Below the pieces are notes generated by a model. That model was not told the DNA's origin, did not search any database, and saw only the letters and a program-made list of their open reading frames with translations. From Gorillibacterium massiliense (GTDB taxonomy: Bacteria > Bacillota > Bacilli > Paenibacillales > NBRC-103111), in contig NZ_CBQR020000036.1 of NCBI RefSeq assembly GCF_000455485.1, positions 62,001 to 126,000 of the forward strand: a DNA stretch of 64,000 bases. Reading direction: 5' to 3'. Every line of letters begins with the position of its first letter. Within the stretch, counting starts at the first letter, position 1. The position numbers were made by a program, and so were the translations under genes. This document shows, piece by piece, positions 32,812 through 41,541 of the stretch.

Positions 32812-35800
32812 ATGAATTGGTTAACAAAGTTCAGTTTGAAAAACAGCACCGCCGTTGTCATTCTGTGCCTACTTATATTGGGCTACGGGGTTTACTCAGC
32901 GATGCAAATCAAGCAAGAGACGCTTCCCGCAATGGATATGCCTACTGTTTACGTACAGGTGACACAGCCGGGGGCATCAACGGAAGAAATGGAATCGCAA
33001 GTTACGAAGCCCATAGAAAACAGTATAAAGGGCTTGAAAGATTACGATTCGCTCACGAGTACCTCTGCCGAAAACGCAGCCAATGTCATTGTACAATTTC
33101 CGTTCGGTTCAAATATGGAAAAGCTAACGGGTGATATTGAAGATGCGGTGGCAAAGATTAAACTTCCGGATGGAGCTAGCGTCAAGGTCCAACGGTTATC
33201 ACTGGGTGCTGGGGCCATATACGAAGCTGCCATATTCTCTGAAAGGCTTGATTCTCAAGCGTTAGAGGAAAAGCTTCAGACTGAAGTCGTCCCACAAATA
33301 CAAAAAGTCGCAGGCGTAAGCTCCGCTGAATTGAAGGGCACGACTTCTGATCGTTTAGAAGTCGTTGTGGAAAAAGATAAAGCCGCTCAACAGGGTATTA
33401 CTTTGGGAGCTATTCGCACAGCACTGCAAGCAGTTAATTATGCCGTTCCTCTTGGTTCCGCAAGTGTAGATGAGACAACAATTCCGATCAAGCTGTCAGG
33501 TCAAGTTACTTCTCTGTCTCAGATCGAAAACCTGAAATTAGGAAACAACGGCGTGTTGCTATCGAATATTGCTGAAATCAGGACCGTTTCCACACAAGAC
33601 GAAAGAACTCGTTACAACGGGGAGCCCAGCTTTCTGCTTGATGTCGTAAAGAATCAGGATGCAAATACAGCAAGCGTTACGGATGAAGTGAAGTCCCTTT
33701 TAGCAGACTATGTAGATAGCGGCGATCTGAGTATTCACGTCATTTCTGACCAAGGGGAAAATGTTAAGGAATCGGTTTCCGGGCTTATTCATGAAGGGCT
33801 TTTCGGCACATTATTTTGTATGATCATTATTTTCGTCTTTTTGCGGAATGTGAGAGCAACATTAATCTCTATCGTGTCGCTGCCCATTTCCGTTTTCGCT
33901 ACTATCGCCGTTATGAACCAGATGGGTTATACGCTTAACATCATGACTCTCGGTGGGATTGCCGTTTCCATCGGCCGTATTTTAGATGATAGCATCGTCG
34001 TTATCGAGAATATCTACCGGTGGAAGCAAAAGAAAGGGGACGAATTGCGAGGTAAAGAGCTTGCAATGATGGCCACTCGGGAGGTTATGGGTGCTGTCGC
34101 TTCTTCTACCTTTGCTATGGTGGTTGTTTTTGCGCCATTGCTATTCGTTGGCGGCATGATCGGAGTCGTGTTCCGACCATTTGCCCTAGCTGTTGTCATT
34201 TCTATCCTGACTTCCTTGCTTGTTGCCGCCATGCTTATTCCCATTATGGGCGGAAAATTCTTCAACCGCGTTAAGCCGCACAAAGAAGGTGGGCGAATGA
34301 TAACCATCTTCGAAAAGACGATTCGTGGGGCATTGAAGCGCAAAACACTCGTCCTTGTATTTTCCGTTTTACTTTTAGTTGGATCGGTTTGTTTGGTGCC
34401 ACTGCTCGGCATGAGCTTCCTTCCCACTACATCGTTGCCATCGGCTTCTGTTGAAATAACCTTGCCGGTAAAAAGTTCCTTGGATGCAACCGATAAGGTT
34501 GGGAGCAAGGTAGAGAACTATTTGAAGGCATTGCCTGGTGCAGAAAGTTATCAGATCTCTATTGGCGGATCTCAAGATAAGAACATGACTGGCCTAGTAA
34601 GTAAAAATAAGGCCAAGGCAACAGTCCAGTTCGAGAAGGGTACCGATTTGGATTCGATGATCGAGCGGATGAACAGCGAAATTCCAGCAATTGCAGCGGC
34701 AGAAGTAACAGGAACAGAAATTGAAGTTAAGTCCAACGAAGTAAGCATGACTTCGGGAAATAATGTATCGGTAAGTATTTATTCCAATGATCCCGCCCAG
34801 CTCTCCGAAGCAGCCAAGCAAGTGGAAAGTACGTTGAACCAGGATGGTGACCTTAAGGATGTTACAAATAACATGAATGAGGTAACTCCAAAATGGGTCG
34901 TAACGCTAAATCAAGTCGGAATTGATGAAAAAATAAACCCAGGACTCATTGCCCAACTTGTTGGGGAACAACTGAGACCACTTGATGCAGGTGCTTACAC
35001 AATCGATAACGAAAACCGAGAAGTAACACTTGCTTACCAGCAACAAATTGAATCTCGCTCTGAACTGGAAGACATCCAGATCCCAACCACAAATGGTGCG
35101 AAGAAACTTAGCGATATTGCTAACGTAACGGAAGAAAGTGCTTGGATTAAAGTAAATCATGATGATGGGAAAATGTATGCTGAGGTCAGTGCAACAATCA
35201 AAGATAAAGACGCAGTCCAATCGGTGACGAAACAAGTAAAAGAGAGCATAAATAATTTGTCTATGCCAAGTGGTGTTGAAGTTAAATTCGGTGGTGGAAT
35301 GGAAATGATCGGAGAAGGCTTCAGCAGTCTTATTATTGCGATGGCTGTTGCCGTAGGACTTGTATTTATCGTAATGAGCATGACTTTTGGTGGTCTGATT
35401 ACACCGCTGATCATTTTGACGTCACTCATCTTCATTCCGATCGGTTCATTAGGTGCGCTTCTTATTACTGGTGAGTCCCTATCTATCAGTGCCATGATCG
35501 GTATGCTGATGCTTGTCGGTATTGTCGTAACGAATGCAGTCGTGTTACTGGATCGTGTCGAGAAAAATCGTCTGTCTGGTATGGAAATTAGGGAAGCGAT
35601 TGTTGAAGCATCGAAAACCCGAGTGCGGCCAATTTTGATGACGGCGTTCGCCACTATGTTGGCACTAATGCCGGTAGCGATATCTTCCGGATCATCGACC
35701 AGTTTGATCTCAGGTGGACTTGCAATTACCGTAATCGGGGGTCTATTCTCATCAACTTTACTCACGTTGATTGTCGTACCTGTTATTTATGAGCTTGTTT

Positions 35801-35838
35801 GGCGCAAGCGTAAGGTACGGAAAATTGAAACATTGTAA
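32812..35838 (+). CDS. swrC: RND-family exporter, SwrC/AcrB-like
   Basis: The ATG at 32812 follows AGGAGAGGAGAG; the frame is open back to 32665, which lies over the preceding terminator. The 1008-residue protein has the RND layout: a helix at 10-30, a porter loop (about 35-330), six helices (about 335-540), a second helix and loop (about 550-855) and a final helix bundle. Motifs include GGIAVSIGRILDDSIVVIEN, where the paired acidic residues drive proton transfer, and MLVGIVVTNAVVLLDRVEKN in the second half. In Bacillus, SwrC exports surfactin and supports swarming. No membrane-fusion protein gene is adjacent, as usual in Gram-positives. Confidence 0.92.
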   Translation: MNWLTKFSLKNSTAVVILCLLILGYGVYSAMQIKQETLPAMDMPTVYVQVTQPGASTEEMESQVTKPIENSIKGLKDYDSLTSTSAENAANVIVQFPFGSNMEKLTGDIEDAVAKIKLPDGASVKVQRLSLGAGAIYEAAIFSERLDSQALEEKLQTEVVPQIQKVAGVSSAELKGTTSDRLEVVVEKDKAAQQGITLGAIRTALQAVNYAVPLGSASVDETTIPIKLSGQVTSLSQIENLKLGNNGVLLSNIAEIRTVSTQDERTRYNGEPSFLLDVVKNQDANTASVTDEVKSLLADYVDSGDLSIHVISDQGENVKESVSGLIHEGLFGTLFCMIIIFVFLRNVRATLISIVSLPISVFATIAVMNQMGYTLNIMTLGGIAVSIGRILDDSIVVIENIYRWKQKKGDELRGKELAMMATREVMGAVASSTFAMVVVFAPLLFVGGMIGVVFRPFALAVVISILTSLLVAAMLIPIMGGKFFNRVKPHKEGGRMITIFEKTIRGALKRKTLVLVFSVLLLVGSVCLVPLLGMSFLPTTSLPSASVEITLPVKSSLDATDKVGSKVENYLKALPGAESYQISIGGSQDKNMTGLVSKNKAKATVQFEKGTDLDSMIERMNSEIPAIAAAEVTGTEIEVKSNEVSMTSGNNVSVSIYSNDPAQLSEAAKQVESTLNQDGDLKDVTNNMNEVTPKWVVTLNQVGIDEKINPGLIAQLVGEQLRPLDAGAYTIDNENREVTLAYQQQIESRSELEDIQIPTTNGAKKLSDIANVTEESAWIKVNHDDGKMYAEVSATIKDKDAVQSVTKQVKESINNLSMPSGVEVKFGGGMEMIGEGFSSLIIAMAVAVGLVFIVMSMTFGGLITPLIILTSLIFIPIGSLGALLITGESLSISAMIGMLMLVGIVVTNAVVLLDRVEKNRLSGMEIREAIVEASKTRVRPILMTAFATMLALMPVAISSGSSTSLISGGLAITVIGGLFSSTLLTLIVVPVIYELVWRKRKVRKIETL

Positions 35839-35961
35839 AAAGATATAACAAGGGGGAGCAATCAATCTCATTTAGAGGCTCAACTGCCATCTTACACCAG
35901 GGCACATGGATGGGTTAGAACCTGTTACGCATAAAGAAAACTATCTCAGGTAAAAGTATTT

Positions 35962-35994
35962 AAAAATGGCAGCCGTACAACGGCTGCCATTTAA
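35962..35994. terminator. Two-way terminator
   Basis: AAAATGGCAGCCGT and ACGGCTGCCATTT form a perfect stem around ACA, with A and T tracts at both ends. It can serve the RND gene from the left and the phosphatase gene from the right. Confidence 0.9.
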
Positions 35995-36036
35995 AATGTT
36001 GTTTTCTCGAAAAATAAATAGCAGCAAATCTCCAAT

Positions 36037-36612
36037 TCATGTGCGGGGTAGGAAAGGTACTTTTGCCGTGATGCCGCGATACAATCGGATTAAAAAAAGG
36101 TCTATGGGTTGCAATTGGCGTTGCAGCTTCGAAATGAGTATGGTCGTACATGCGGACAAGACGATCGCACCTGCGATATCTGCCGGGTAATGAACTCCAA
36201 CATATACGCGCGCGATTCCTGTTAGAATGGCAAGCAACAGCATGAAGGACCCCGTTTTTCGTTTGCCGACCAAAATGCCGAAAGCGAGCGCAAATGCGAG
36301 CGTAGCATGGTCACTCGGGAAGGACGGGTCCGGTGCATGGGCAACCAATAGGTGCACTGCATGTCCGACGAATGGGCGCGGGTGGTTCACGAGCGGAGAA
36401 ATGACCCAACCGCCGAGCAACAGGGCGATTGTCGCGGAAAGGACCGCGTGGAAAGCGAGCTTCTGGTTATGGATGTTGCCGGAAAGCCACAAACATGCAA
36501 CGACTCCAATCAGGATCCAGACGAGGTCTTGCGCGAAAAACTCCATTATATCGTCGATGCCGTCGAGACGACCGGCCAAATCATTGAGCCAATGAAAAAT
36601 GATCAAGTTCAT
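36037..36612 (-). CDS. PAP2-family undecaprenyl-diphosphatase, BcrC-like
   Basis: The product of about 191 residues (ATG at 36612) has five to six membrane helices and the three PAP2 phosphatase motifs: a C1-like segment around NHPRPFVGH, PSFPSDHATLAFA as C2 and RVYVGVHYPADIAGA as C3. BcrC of Bacillus recycles undecaprenyl diphosphate to the monophosphate carrier and gives bacitracin tolerance. Two earlier in-frame starts (36624, 36633) exist; the ribosome site AAAGG best fits the inner ones. It is transcribed alone from a sigma-A-like promoter. The exact lipid substrate is inferred. Confidence 0.85.
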   Translation of the reverse strand: MNLIIFHWLNDLAGRLDGIDDIMEFFAQDLVWILIGVVACLWLSGNIHNQKLAFHAVLSATIALLLGGWVISPLVNHPRPFVGHAVHLLVAHAPDPSFPSDHATLAFALAFGILVGKRKTGSFMLLLAILTGIARVYVGVHYPADIAGAIVLSACTTILISKLQRQLQPIDLFLIRLYRGITAKVPFLPRT

Positions 36613-36661
36613 AGTTGATGTCATACCTTTCAATTAAGTTATTGTTTCGGATACTCGTCCC

Positions 36662-36691
36662 ATTATAGTTGTGAGATCGATACTATCGCAA
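36662..36691 (-). promoter_or_regulatory. Promoter of the BcrC-like gene
   Basis: On the minus strand TTGCGA (plus 36686-36691) and TATAAT (plus 36662-36667) are 18 bases apart, about 50 bases before the start codon. Confidence 0.6.
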
Positions 36692-37039
36692 CGGATTTGA
36701 GACACTTAATAATGATTTAAGATTTTTCACCGTTTGTTTATTTTTGAGACATACAGTGAATCGCCTATGAATAAGAGAAAACACGCACTATCAAATTTAA
36801 AGAAATCATCAATAATTACTGTCATGACGACGATGCCATTCAGCCAGAGTTATGAAAATTTTAATCGTTCGTTTACGTCTTTTTAATGGCGAGAGTTTAT
36901 CCTAATAGTAAGGCGATCGTAAGGTTCCAGATTTCCGCAGAGCGAGCGGTTTTTTCGTGTTTTCGATCGTGTAATACGTTACGGCCAAGTTCGCACTGTT
37001 TCGTAAGAATCAAATGTCATTCTAATACGGAGGTTGACA
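36692..37039. other. Gap between the phosphatase and VTT genes
   Basis: No gene was found in these 348 bases. A short stem CCGC/GCGG followed by six T residues (36935-36955) resembles a weak terminator. The ribosome site of the next gene is at the right end. Confidence 0.4.
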
Positions 37040-37693
37040 TTGAAGATCAAATCCCGTTTGATTAGCGTCATTAGCTTTGTATTGATCGTCATCGCGATTG
37101 TCTATTATCTACATTTATTAAAAATCGGAGTTGTACAACACACCTTCAAAGCCGTACAACAAATAGGCCCATGGGGCGTATTAATCGGAATCATCGTTCA
37201 AACGTTCGTCAATGTCGTCCCAGTGCCAGGAGAGTTCACGACGTTTTTGTTAATGGAAATTTACGGCCCTTTTCTAGGAGGATTCTACTCCTGGATCGGC
37301 GGTGTTCTTGGAGCAATTGGTGCTTATTATTTGATACGGTGGCTATCTAAACCATTTGCTGGCGCGATAAAGGATATACCATATAAAAACAAACTAGAAC
37401 GATTTGTGAGCGAGCAAAAGGCCTCGGGGCTGTTGACAGTCCGTTTTGTTCCTTTACTGCCTTACCATATGATCAATTACGCTTCTGGATTGCTAAAGAT
37501 CGATATTAAAACCTTCATCTGGACTACGATGATCGGGCTCATGCCTTACCACATCGCAGTAAGCGGGATGTTTGCCGGCGTGAGGCGAGGATCCTTGGCG
37601 ATGGGAGCCATAGGAGCCGCTGCTTTTATAGGTCTGATCCTATTCGGACGAACTCTAAAAAAACGCAAAGTAATGAGCATAAATGAAAAATAA
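37040..37693 (+). CDS. TVP38/TMEM64 (VTT-domain) membrane protein
   Basis: The TTG at 37040 lies 6 bases after GGAGG; a TTG at 37034 is too close. The product of about 217 residues has five to six membrane segments with the family pattern: PVPGEFTTFLLMEIYGPFLG, then GGVLGAIGAYYLIRW and VRFVPLLPYHMINYASGLL. These are the re-entrant loops of the DedA/VTT superfamily, some of which act as lipid scramblases or transporters. It stands alone. The substrate is unknown. Confidence 0.85.
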   Translation: MKIKSRLISVISFVLIVIAIVYYLHLLKIGVVQHTFKAVQQIGPWGVLIGIIVQTFVNVVPVPGEFTTFLLMEIYGPFLGGFYSWIGGVLGAIGAYYLIRWLSKPFAGAIKDIPYKNKLERFVSEQKASGLLTVRFVPLLPYHMINYASGLLKIDIKTFIWTTMIGLMPYHIAVSGMFAGVRRGSLAMGAIGAAAFIGLILFGRTLKKRKVMSINEK

Positions 37694-37882
37694 TCAATTC
37701 ATTGTATATATGATGATGGAGGCGCTCCTGAATGGGAGCGTCTTTTTCAAATCTAAAAGAGGCATGAGTAATTTTTGTTAATAAAAACTTAAGTTTTGAT
37801 TCACAGGAGGTTTAGGAATACAGGCTAATGTGAAAGAGAGATAATCGAAGTCGTGAAAGGAAGAAATGAAAGGGGAGACGAA

Positions 37883-39088
37883 ATGTTAGCGAAACAGAAC
37901 AAAATGAGTAAGATTCTTAGTAAGGTTCCGGAAGTAACCATTTTTTTCTGGGTCATCAAAGTATTATGCACGACCGTTGGAGAGACCTTTTCGGATTTTC
38001 TGAATGTTAATCTGGGAATCGGCCTGCCACTCACTACCCTCATAATGGGAATCGCATTTGTTATTGTCATTTATCTTCAATTAAGAGCAAAGAAATACGT
38101 TCCGGTACTTTATTGGCTCACAGTTGTGCTTATCAGTGTGTTTGGAACTTTGGTTACCGATAATTTAACGGATGGATTTGGCGTACCGCTTGAGCTTAGC
38201 ACCATTGTTTTCAGTGTATTATTAGGATTAACGTTCCTATTCTGGTATCTAAGCGAAAAAACGCTATCTATTCATTCGATTTACACATTTAAAAGAGAAG
38301 TCTTTTACTGGTTAACGATTCTTTTTACATTTGCACTCGGAACTGCAGTCGGAGATTTGTATTCCGAGCAACTCGGTCTTGGTTATCTAAAAACAGGTAT
38401 CATTGTCGTCATTATTATAGGCTGTGTAACCTTGGGCTGGAAATTTGCGCGGCTTAATGAAATTCTAGCATTTTGGGTTGCGTATATTCTCACTCGTCCG
38501 CTTGGAGCATCGTTGGGTGATTATTTGTCTCAATCCAATGTGAATGGCGGCTTAGGATTGGGTGCAACCATTACCAGTGTCATATTTCTTCTAGCGATAT
38601 TGGCGATTGTCGTGTACCTTATCATTTCGAAGATCGATATTCTTTCCAATAATGAATCTGTGTCCCCAAACCACACAAGCGGTAACCCAAAGAATGTATT
38701 GGTTCAGACCATTTCGGTACTGTGCGTTTTTCTGGCGATCGGCATTGGGGGATATGTTTGGATGAATAATCACATCTCATCTCAGACCGTTTCTACTCAA
38801 ACGACATTGACTGGGCAGTTATCAGATTTTATCAATATAGAAAACAATATTCTGAAGAACGTTAATTCTAACAGCATTTCAGATGCGAAAACGGGTGCTG
38901 ATAATTTGGAACATGATTGGGACGATGCAGAGCCGAGTCTTCGAAAAATCGATCGGAAAACGTGGACCCAAATTGATGGCACAATCGATAGCGTTTTGGC
39001 TGCCGTTCGTTCTAAACACCCGGATGCGAGCAAATGTAAGTCTGCTTTGGATAATTCACTAACTGTACTAAACAATGCTAATCAATAA
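37883..39088 (+). CDS. DUF347-repeat (COG4705-like) membrane protein
   Basis: The ATG at 37883 follows AGGGGAG. The 401-residue protein has four copies of a membrane repeat: VTIFFWVIKVLCTTVGETFS, VLYWLTVVLISVFGTLVTDN, VFYWLTILFTFALGTAVGDL and ILAFWVAYILTRPLGASLGD. Each copy spans about two helices and ends in an acidic residue. This matches uncharacterised bacterial membrane proteins with four DUF347 repeats. A further helix (about 285-305) and an extracytoplasmic tail of about 95 residues (TLTGQLSDFINIENNILKN onward) are added here; I do not recognise the tail. Function is unknown. Confidence 0.82.
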   Translation: MLAKQNKMSKILSKVPEVTIFFWVIKVLCTTVGETFSDFLNVNLGIGLPLTTLIMGIAFVIVIYLQLRAKKYVPVLYWLTVVLISVFGTLVTDNLTDGFGVPLELSTIVFSVLLGLTFLFWYLSEKTLSIHSIYTFKREVFYWLTILFTFALGTAVGDLYSEQLGLGYLKTGIIVVIIIGCVTLGWKFARLNEILAFWVAYILTRPLGASLGDYLSQSNVNGGLGLGATITSVIFLLAILAIVVYLIISKIDILSNNESVSPNHTSGNPKNVLVQTISVLCVFLAIGIGGYVWMNNHISSQTVSTQTTLTGQLSDFINIENNILKNVNSNSISDAKTGADNLEHDWDDAEPSLRKIDRKTWTQIDGTIDSVLAAVRSKHPDASKCKSALDNSLTVLNNANQ

Positions 39089-39103
39089 GGTAGTGATGTA
39101 AAG

Positions 39104-39140
39104 CAAACCGTCAGAGGTCTAACCTCTGGCGGTTTGTTTT
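39104..39140 (+). terminator. Strong terminator
   Basis: CAAACCGTCAGAGGT (39104-39118) pairs with ACCTCTGGCGGTTTG (39122-39136) with one wobble, then TTTT. Confidence 0.92.
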
Positions 39141-39344
39141 AGCTTTTGTGGTTTGTTTTAGTATAAAACTTTGCCAAATTTGACAAGAACCTAGTTAATT
39201 TAGCCAATTTGATGATTGTATAATTAATTAAGATAAGGGATTTCAGAATGAGAATACATTGCTGATTTCATAGCTAATATGCTAGCCAGCAGAGAGAAAT
39301 TTGAAGCTAGGGAAAAGAAAACAATAAGAAAAGGTGAAAATGTT

Positions 39345-39791
39345 ATGGTGCAATTTACTGAAACAAACGGACCTCTTTCTGTGGAGATCATCGAACAATT
39401 TGAGTTGAAACATAGCATCAGCCTTCCTGAACAGTACAGAAGCTTTTTGTTGGAATTTAACGGGGGGCGGCCAATACCTAAACTATTTAAAATCTCTGAT
39501 GAACAAGGACCGGATATCCTAAGAATGTTTTTTGGCATAGGAGAGATGTACAACAATCTCGCAGAAAACATACACATATATGAAGATAGATTACCAATAG
39601 GATTGATGCCAATTGGCAACGACCCCGGTGGTAATGTGATCTGTATAGGCACCGATGAGGAATATTATGGGAAAATATACTTCTGGGATCATGAGGAAGA
39701 ATCCGAAGATCTCGATGACATAAGCAATGTTTATTTATTGGCAGATTCATTTGATGATTTTCTATCAGAAATGTATACAACTCCTGAATAG
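39345..39791 (+). CDS. SMI1/KNR4 (SUKH) family immunity-type protein
   Basis: The ATG at 39345 lies 8 bases after AAAAGGTG. The 148-residue protein matches the SUKH fold: IEQFELKHSISLPEQYRSFL near the start, then FNGGRP and a GLMPIGNDPGGNVICIGTDE core, ending in an acidic helix (LLADSFDDFLSEMY). SUKH proteins mostly neutralise secreted polymorphic toxins. It is the first of three adjacent immunity-type genes, followed 13 bases later by Imm47. No toxin gene is seen nearby, so these may protect against toxins from neighbouring strains. Confidence 0.88.
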   Translation: MVQFTETNGPLSVEIIEQFELKHSISLPEQYRSFLLEFNGGRPIPKLFKISDEQGPDILRMFFGIGEMYNNLAENIHIYEDRLPIGLMPIGNDPGGNVICIGTDEEYYGKIYFWDHEEESEDLDDISNVYLLADSFDDFLSEMYTTPE

Positions 39792-39804
39792 GATTGGAGA
39801 CGAG

Positions 39805-40605
39805 ATGATGGTTTTATTTAGCGATTTATTAAAAAGCCATTGGTATGGAGAAACAAATTCAGGTTGTGATATTGCTGTTTTAAGAGAATCCTTTGAACAT
39901 GCAATGTCTGATCGGGAAAAGTTGATGCTCATCACTGAATTGTTGAAATTAGGTGATTTTTCCGTAAAAGCTGATCTACTCCAGATCATGAATATTACTA
40001 AGGATGAAGAAGTTTTAAGAGTATGTATTCGCTTATTTTGCTTAGTGGCATCACATAAAGATCTTTTAATTAGTGAGAATCTGTTGTTTCTTTCTGATGT
40101 ATCAGAGAATAATGCTGACACGTTTGCAGCTGCTTCTCTATATACGTTATCGTATGATGTTATACCCTATCTGTTGGCTATGCTTGAAGAATGGGAAGAT
40201 ACAAATGTAGCAGGAACGATTAGAAATTCGTTGGATATCTTTCTAAATTATTCAGATCATTTGGATGAGGACGCGACAGTAGAAGAGATTGGGAACTATT
40301 ACGTTGATTTTTTGAATGATGTGGTTGAAGAGCATTACTATTATTACTCCACTCCAGTTTTCCCTGGAAAATTAACGAAACAGATTATTGAGAAATCGGT
40401 TAACTCATTAAATACAAGCGTTCCTATAAGAACTAACGTAATTCCAACTTTGCTGTCCGTTTGGAGCGGAATAAAATGTCCGGTTCAATTTGATACGATT
40501 GTTGATAGCAAGATACTTGAGGACATCTATCAATACGCAGAGATGCTTTCCAAAATGGATTGGGAAACCGGTATAAAGTACTTTTATGGGCACCGGGTAG
40601 TTTAG
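39805..40605 (+). CDS. Imm47-type immunity protein
   Basis: Adjacent ATGs at 39805 and 39808 follow GGAG. The 266-residue protein is mostly helical and acidic, with LLKSHWYGETNSGCDIAVLR at the N-terminus and NYYVDFLNDVVEEHYYYYST in the middle, and matches my memory of immunity protein 47. It lies 13 bases after the SUKH gene and 51 bases before the Imm22 gene, so the three are probably one transcript. The toxin it counters is not known. Confidence 0.75.
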   Translation: MMVLFSDLLKSHWYGETNSGCDIAVLRESFEHAMSDREKLMLITELLKLGDFSVKADLLQIMNITKDEEVLRVCIRLFCLVASHKDLLISENLLFLSDVSENNADTFAAASLYTLSYDVIPYLLAMLEEWEDTNVAGTIRNSLDIFLNYSDHLDEDATVEEIGNYYVDFLNDVVEEHYYYYSTPVFPGKLTKQIIEKSVNSLNTSVPIRTNVIPTLLSVWSGIKCPVQFDTIVDSKILEDIYQYAEMLSKMDWETGIKYFYGHRVV

Positions 40606-40656
40606 TAACTAATTTATAACTTACGGCTAAAAATAAAATCATTACAGGAGGATCTA

Positions 40657-41055
40657 ATGGGAGAAAGTGCAGGCGCGGTTTCGCTTTGGTTTGGAAACTG
40701 CAGACGGCAAAATGATCTGAATAAATATGTAGAAATAAAGTATGATGAACATGGAGATAGAGTTCGATCAATGTTCATGTCTGATTTCAATTTAGATTTT
40801 CTTGATTATAATCAGGATTTATTAGAATGTACTTTTAGGGAAACTTCATCTTCAACAATCTCGGAATTGCTTATGAATGCTTCTTTTTCTGAAGTAATCA
40901 TACGTGAACTCGTTGAGTTTTACGGTGATGATTTAGCAGAAGAATATAATATAGCTATTCGATTATACGACTATGAATATGAAGATGATATTGAGGAGGC
41001 ATTCCTAGATAGCAGAAAACTTACCTATATAGGTTCTGTAGTCTACGAGGACTAG
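40657..41055 (+). CDS. Imm22-type immunity protein
   Basis: AGGAGG precedes the ATG. The 132-residue acidic protein matches immunity protein 22: VSLWFGNCRRQNDLNKYVEI, then YDEHGDRVRSMFMSDFNLDF. It is the third gene of the immunity cluster and is followed directly by a map gene remnant. The predicted role is to bind and neutralise one particular toxin; which one is unknown. Confidence 0.78.
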   Translation: MGESAGAVSLWFGNCRRQNDLNKYVEIKYDEHGDRVRSMFMSDFNLDFLDYNQDLLECTFRETSSSTISELLMNASFSEVIIRELVEFYGDDLAEEYNIAIRLYDYEYEDDIEEAFLDSRKLTYIGSVVYED

Positions 41056-41065
41056 TTCTCGGTGT

Positions 41066-41190
41066 CGAAAAAGCTGTTGTCGGAAACCGGACCACGATGT
41101 GATGTGATGCATGTGGTTCAGATCCATGCCAAGCAAAACGGATTCTCGGTGGTACGCGATCTGCTCGGTCATGGCGTAGGAAGGGAGCTC
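41066..41190 (+). pseudogene. map: Methionine aminopeptidase remnant, middle part
   Basis: Translated with one frameshift near 41094, the stretch reads EKAVVGNRTT, then CDVMHVVQIHAKQNGFSVV and RDLLGHGVGREL. This is the central part of type I methionine aminopeptidase, ending just before the segment that would continue with HVGNPGKG. It breaks off exactly where the terminator-bearing repeat begins. A complementary C-terminal piece lies at 29836-30046. Confidence 0.82.
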
Positions 41191-41231
41191 ACTGATTCAT
41201 TTCAGTGAGTTTTTTTAAATGGGTAGAAAGG
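41188..41231 (+). repeat. Terminator-bearing repeat, copy 2
   Basis: CTCACTGATTCATTTCAGTG and the following bases match copy 1 (30136-30182) for about 45 bases, with a short gap and one mismatch. It starts at the break point of the map remnant. The hairpin followed by seven T residues should act as a terminator for the immunity cluster. Confidence 0.82.
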
Positions 41232-41272
41232 TTAAGTTATTCATTATAACAAATCCTCGGAATCCGCGGAAG

Positions 41273-41330
41273 ATTGACACAAATGCCCCTTGTATTCGGC
41301 GGTAGTGACATAAAAATCCCCTTTTATTAT
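41273..41330. mobile_element. Possible end of an IS21-type element
   Basis: Two related short repeats, GACACAAATGCCCCTT and GACATAAAAATCCCCTT, lie in tandem. IS21-family ends carry several such repeats. No transposase gene is present, so at most an end remains. The rest of 41331-41541 has no clear gene; a rightward frame over 41440-41590 looks partly coding but has no start. Confidence 0.3.
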
Positions 41331-41541
41331 ACCATTCCTTTCTGGAAAGAAACCTCTTGGTCCTACGCGCTCTATGCCGTAGGTAGGCAAACGCGAGAAG
41401 TGTTAGCCCTCATCGAATCCTTCAGTAACTTGTATTGGTAATGAAGCTGTCCGAGAGGTAGCGCAGGATTACAGCAAGATCTGGAAAGTACGACGAAGAT
41501 CCTTATGGTATCTTGTGTTCATCCGATCCTTTGGAATAGCG

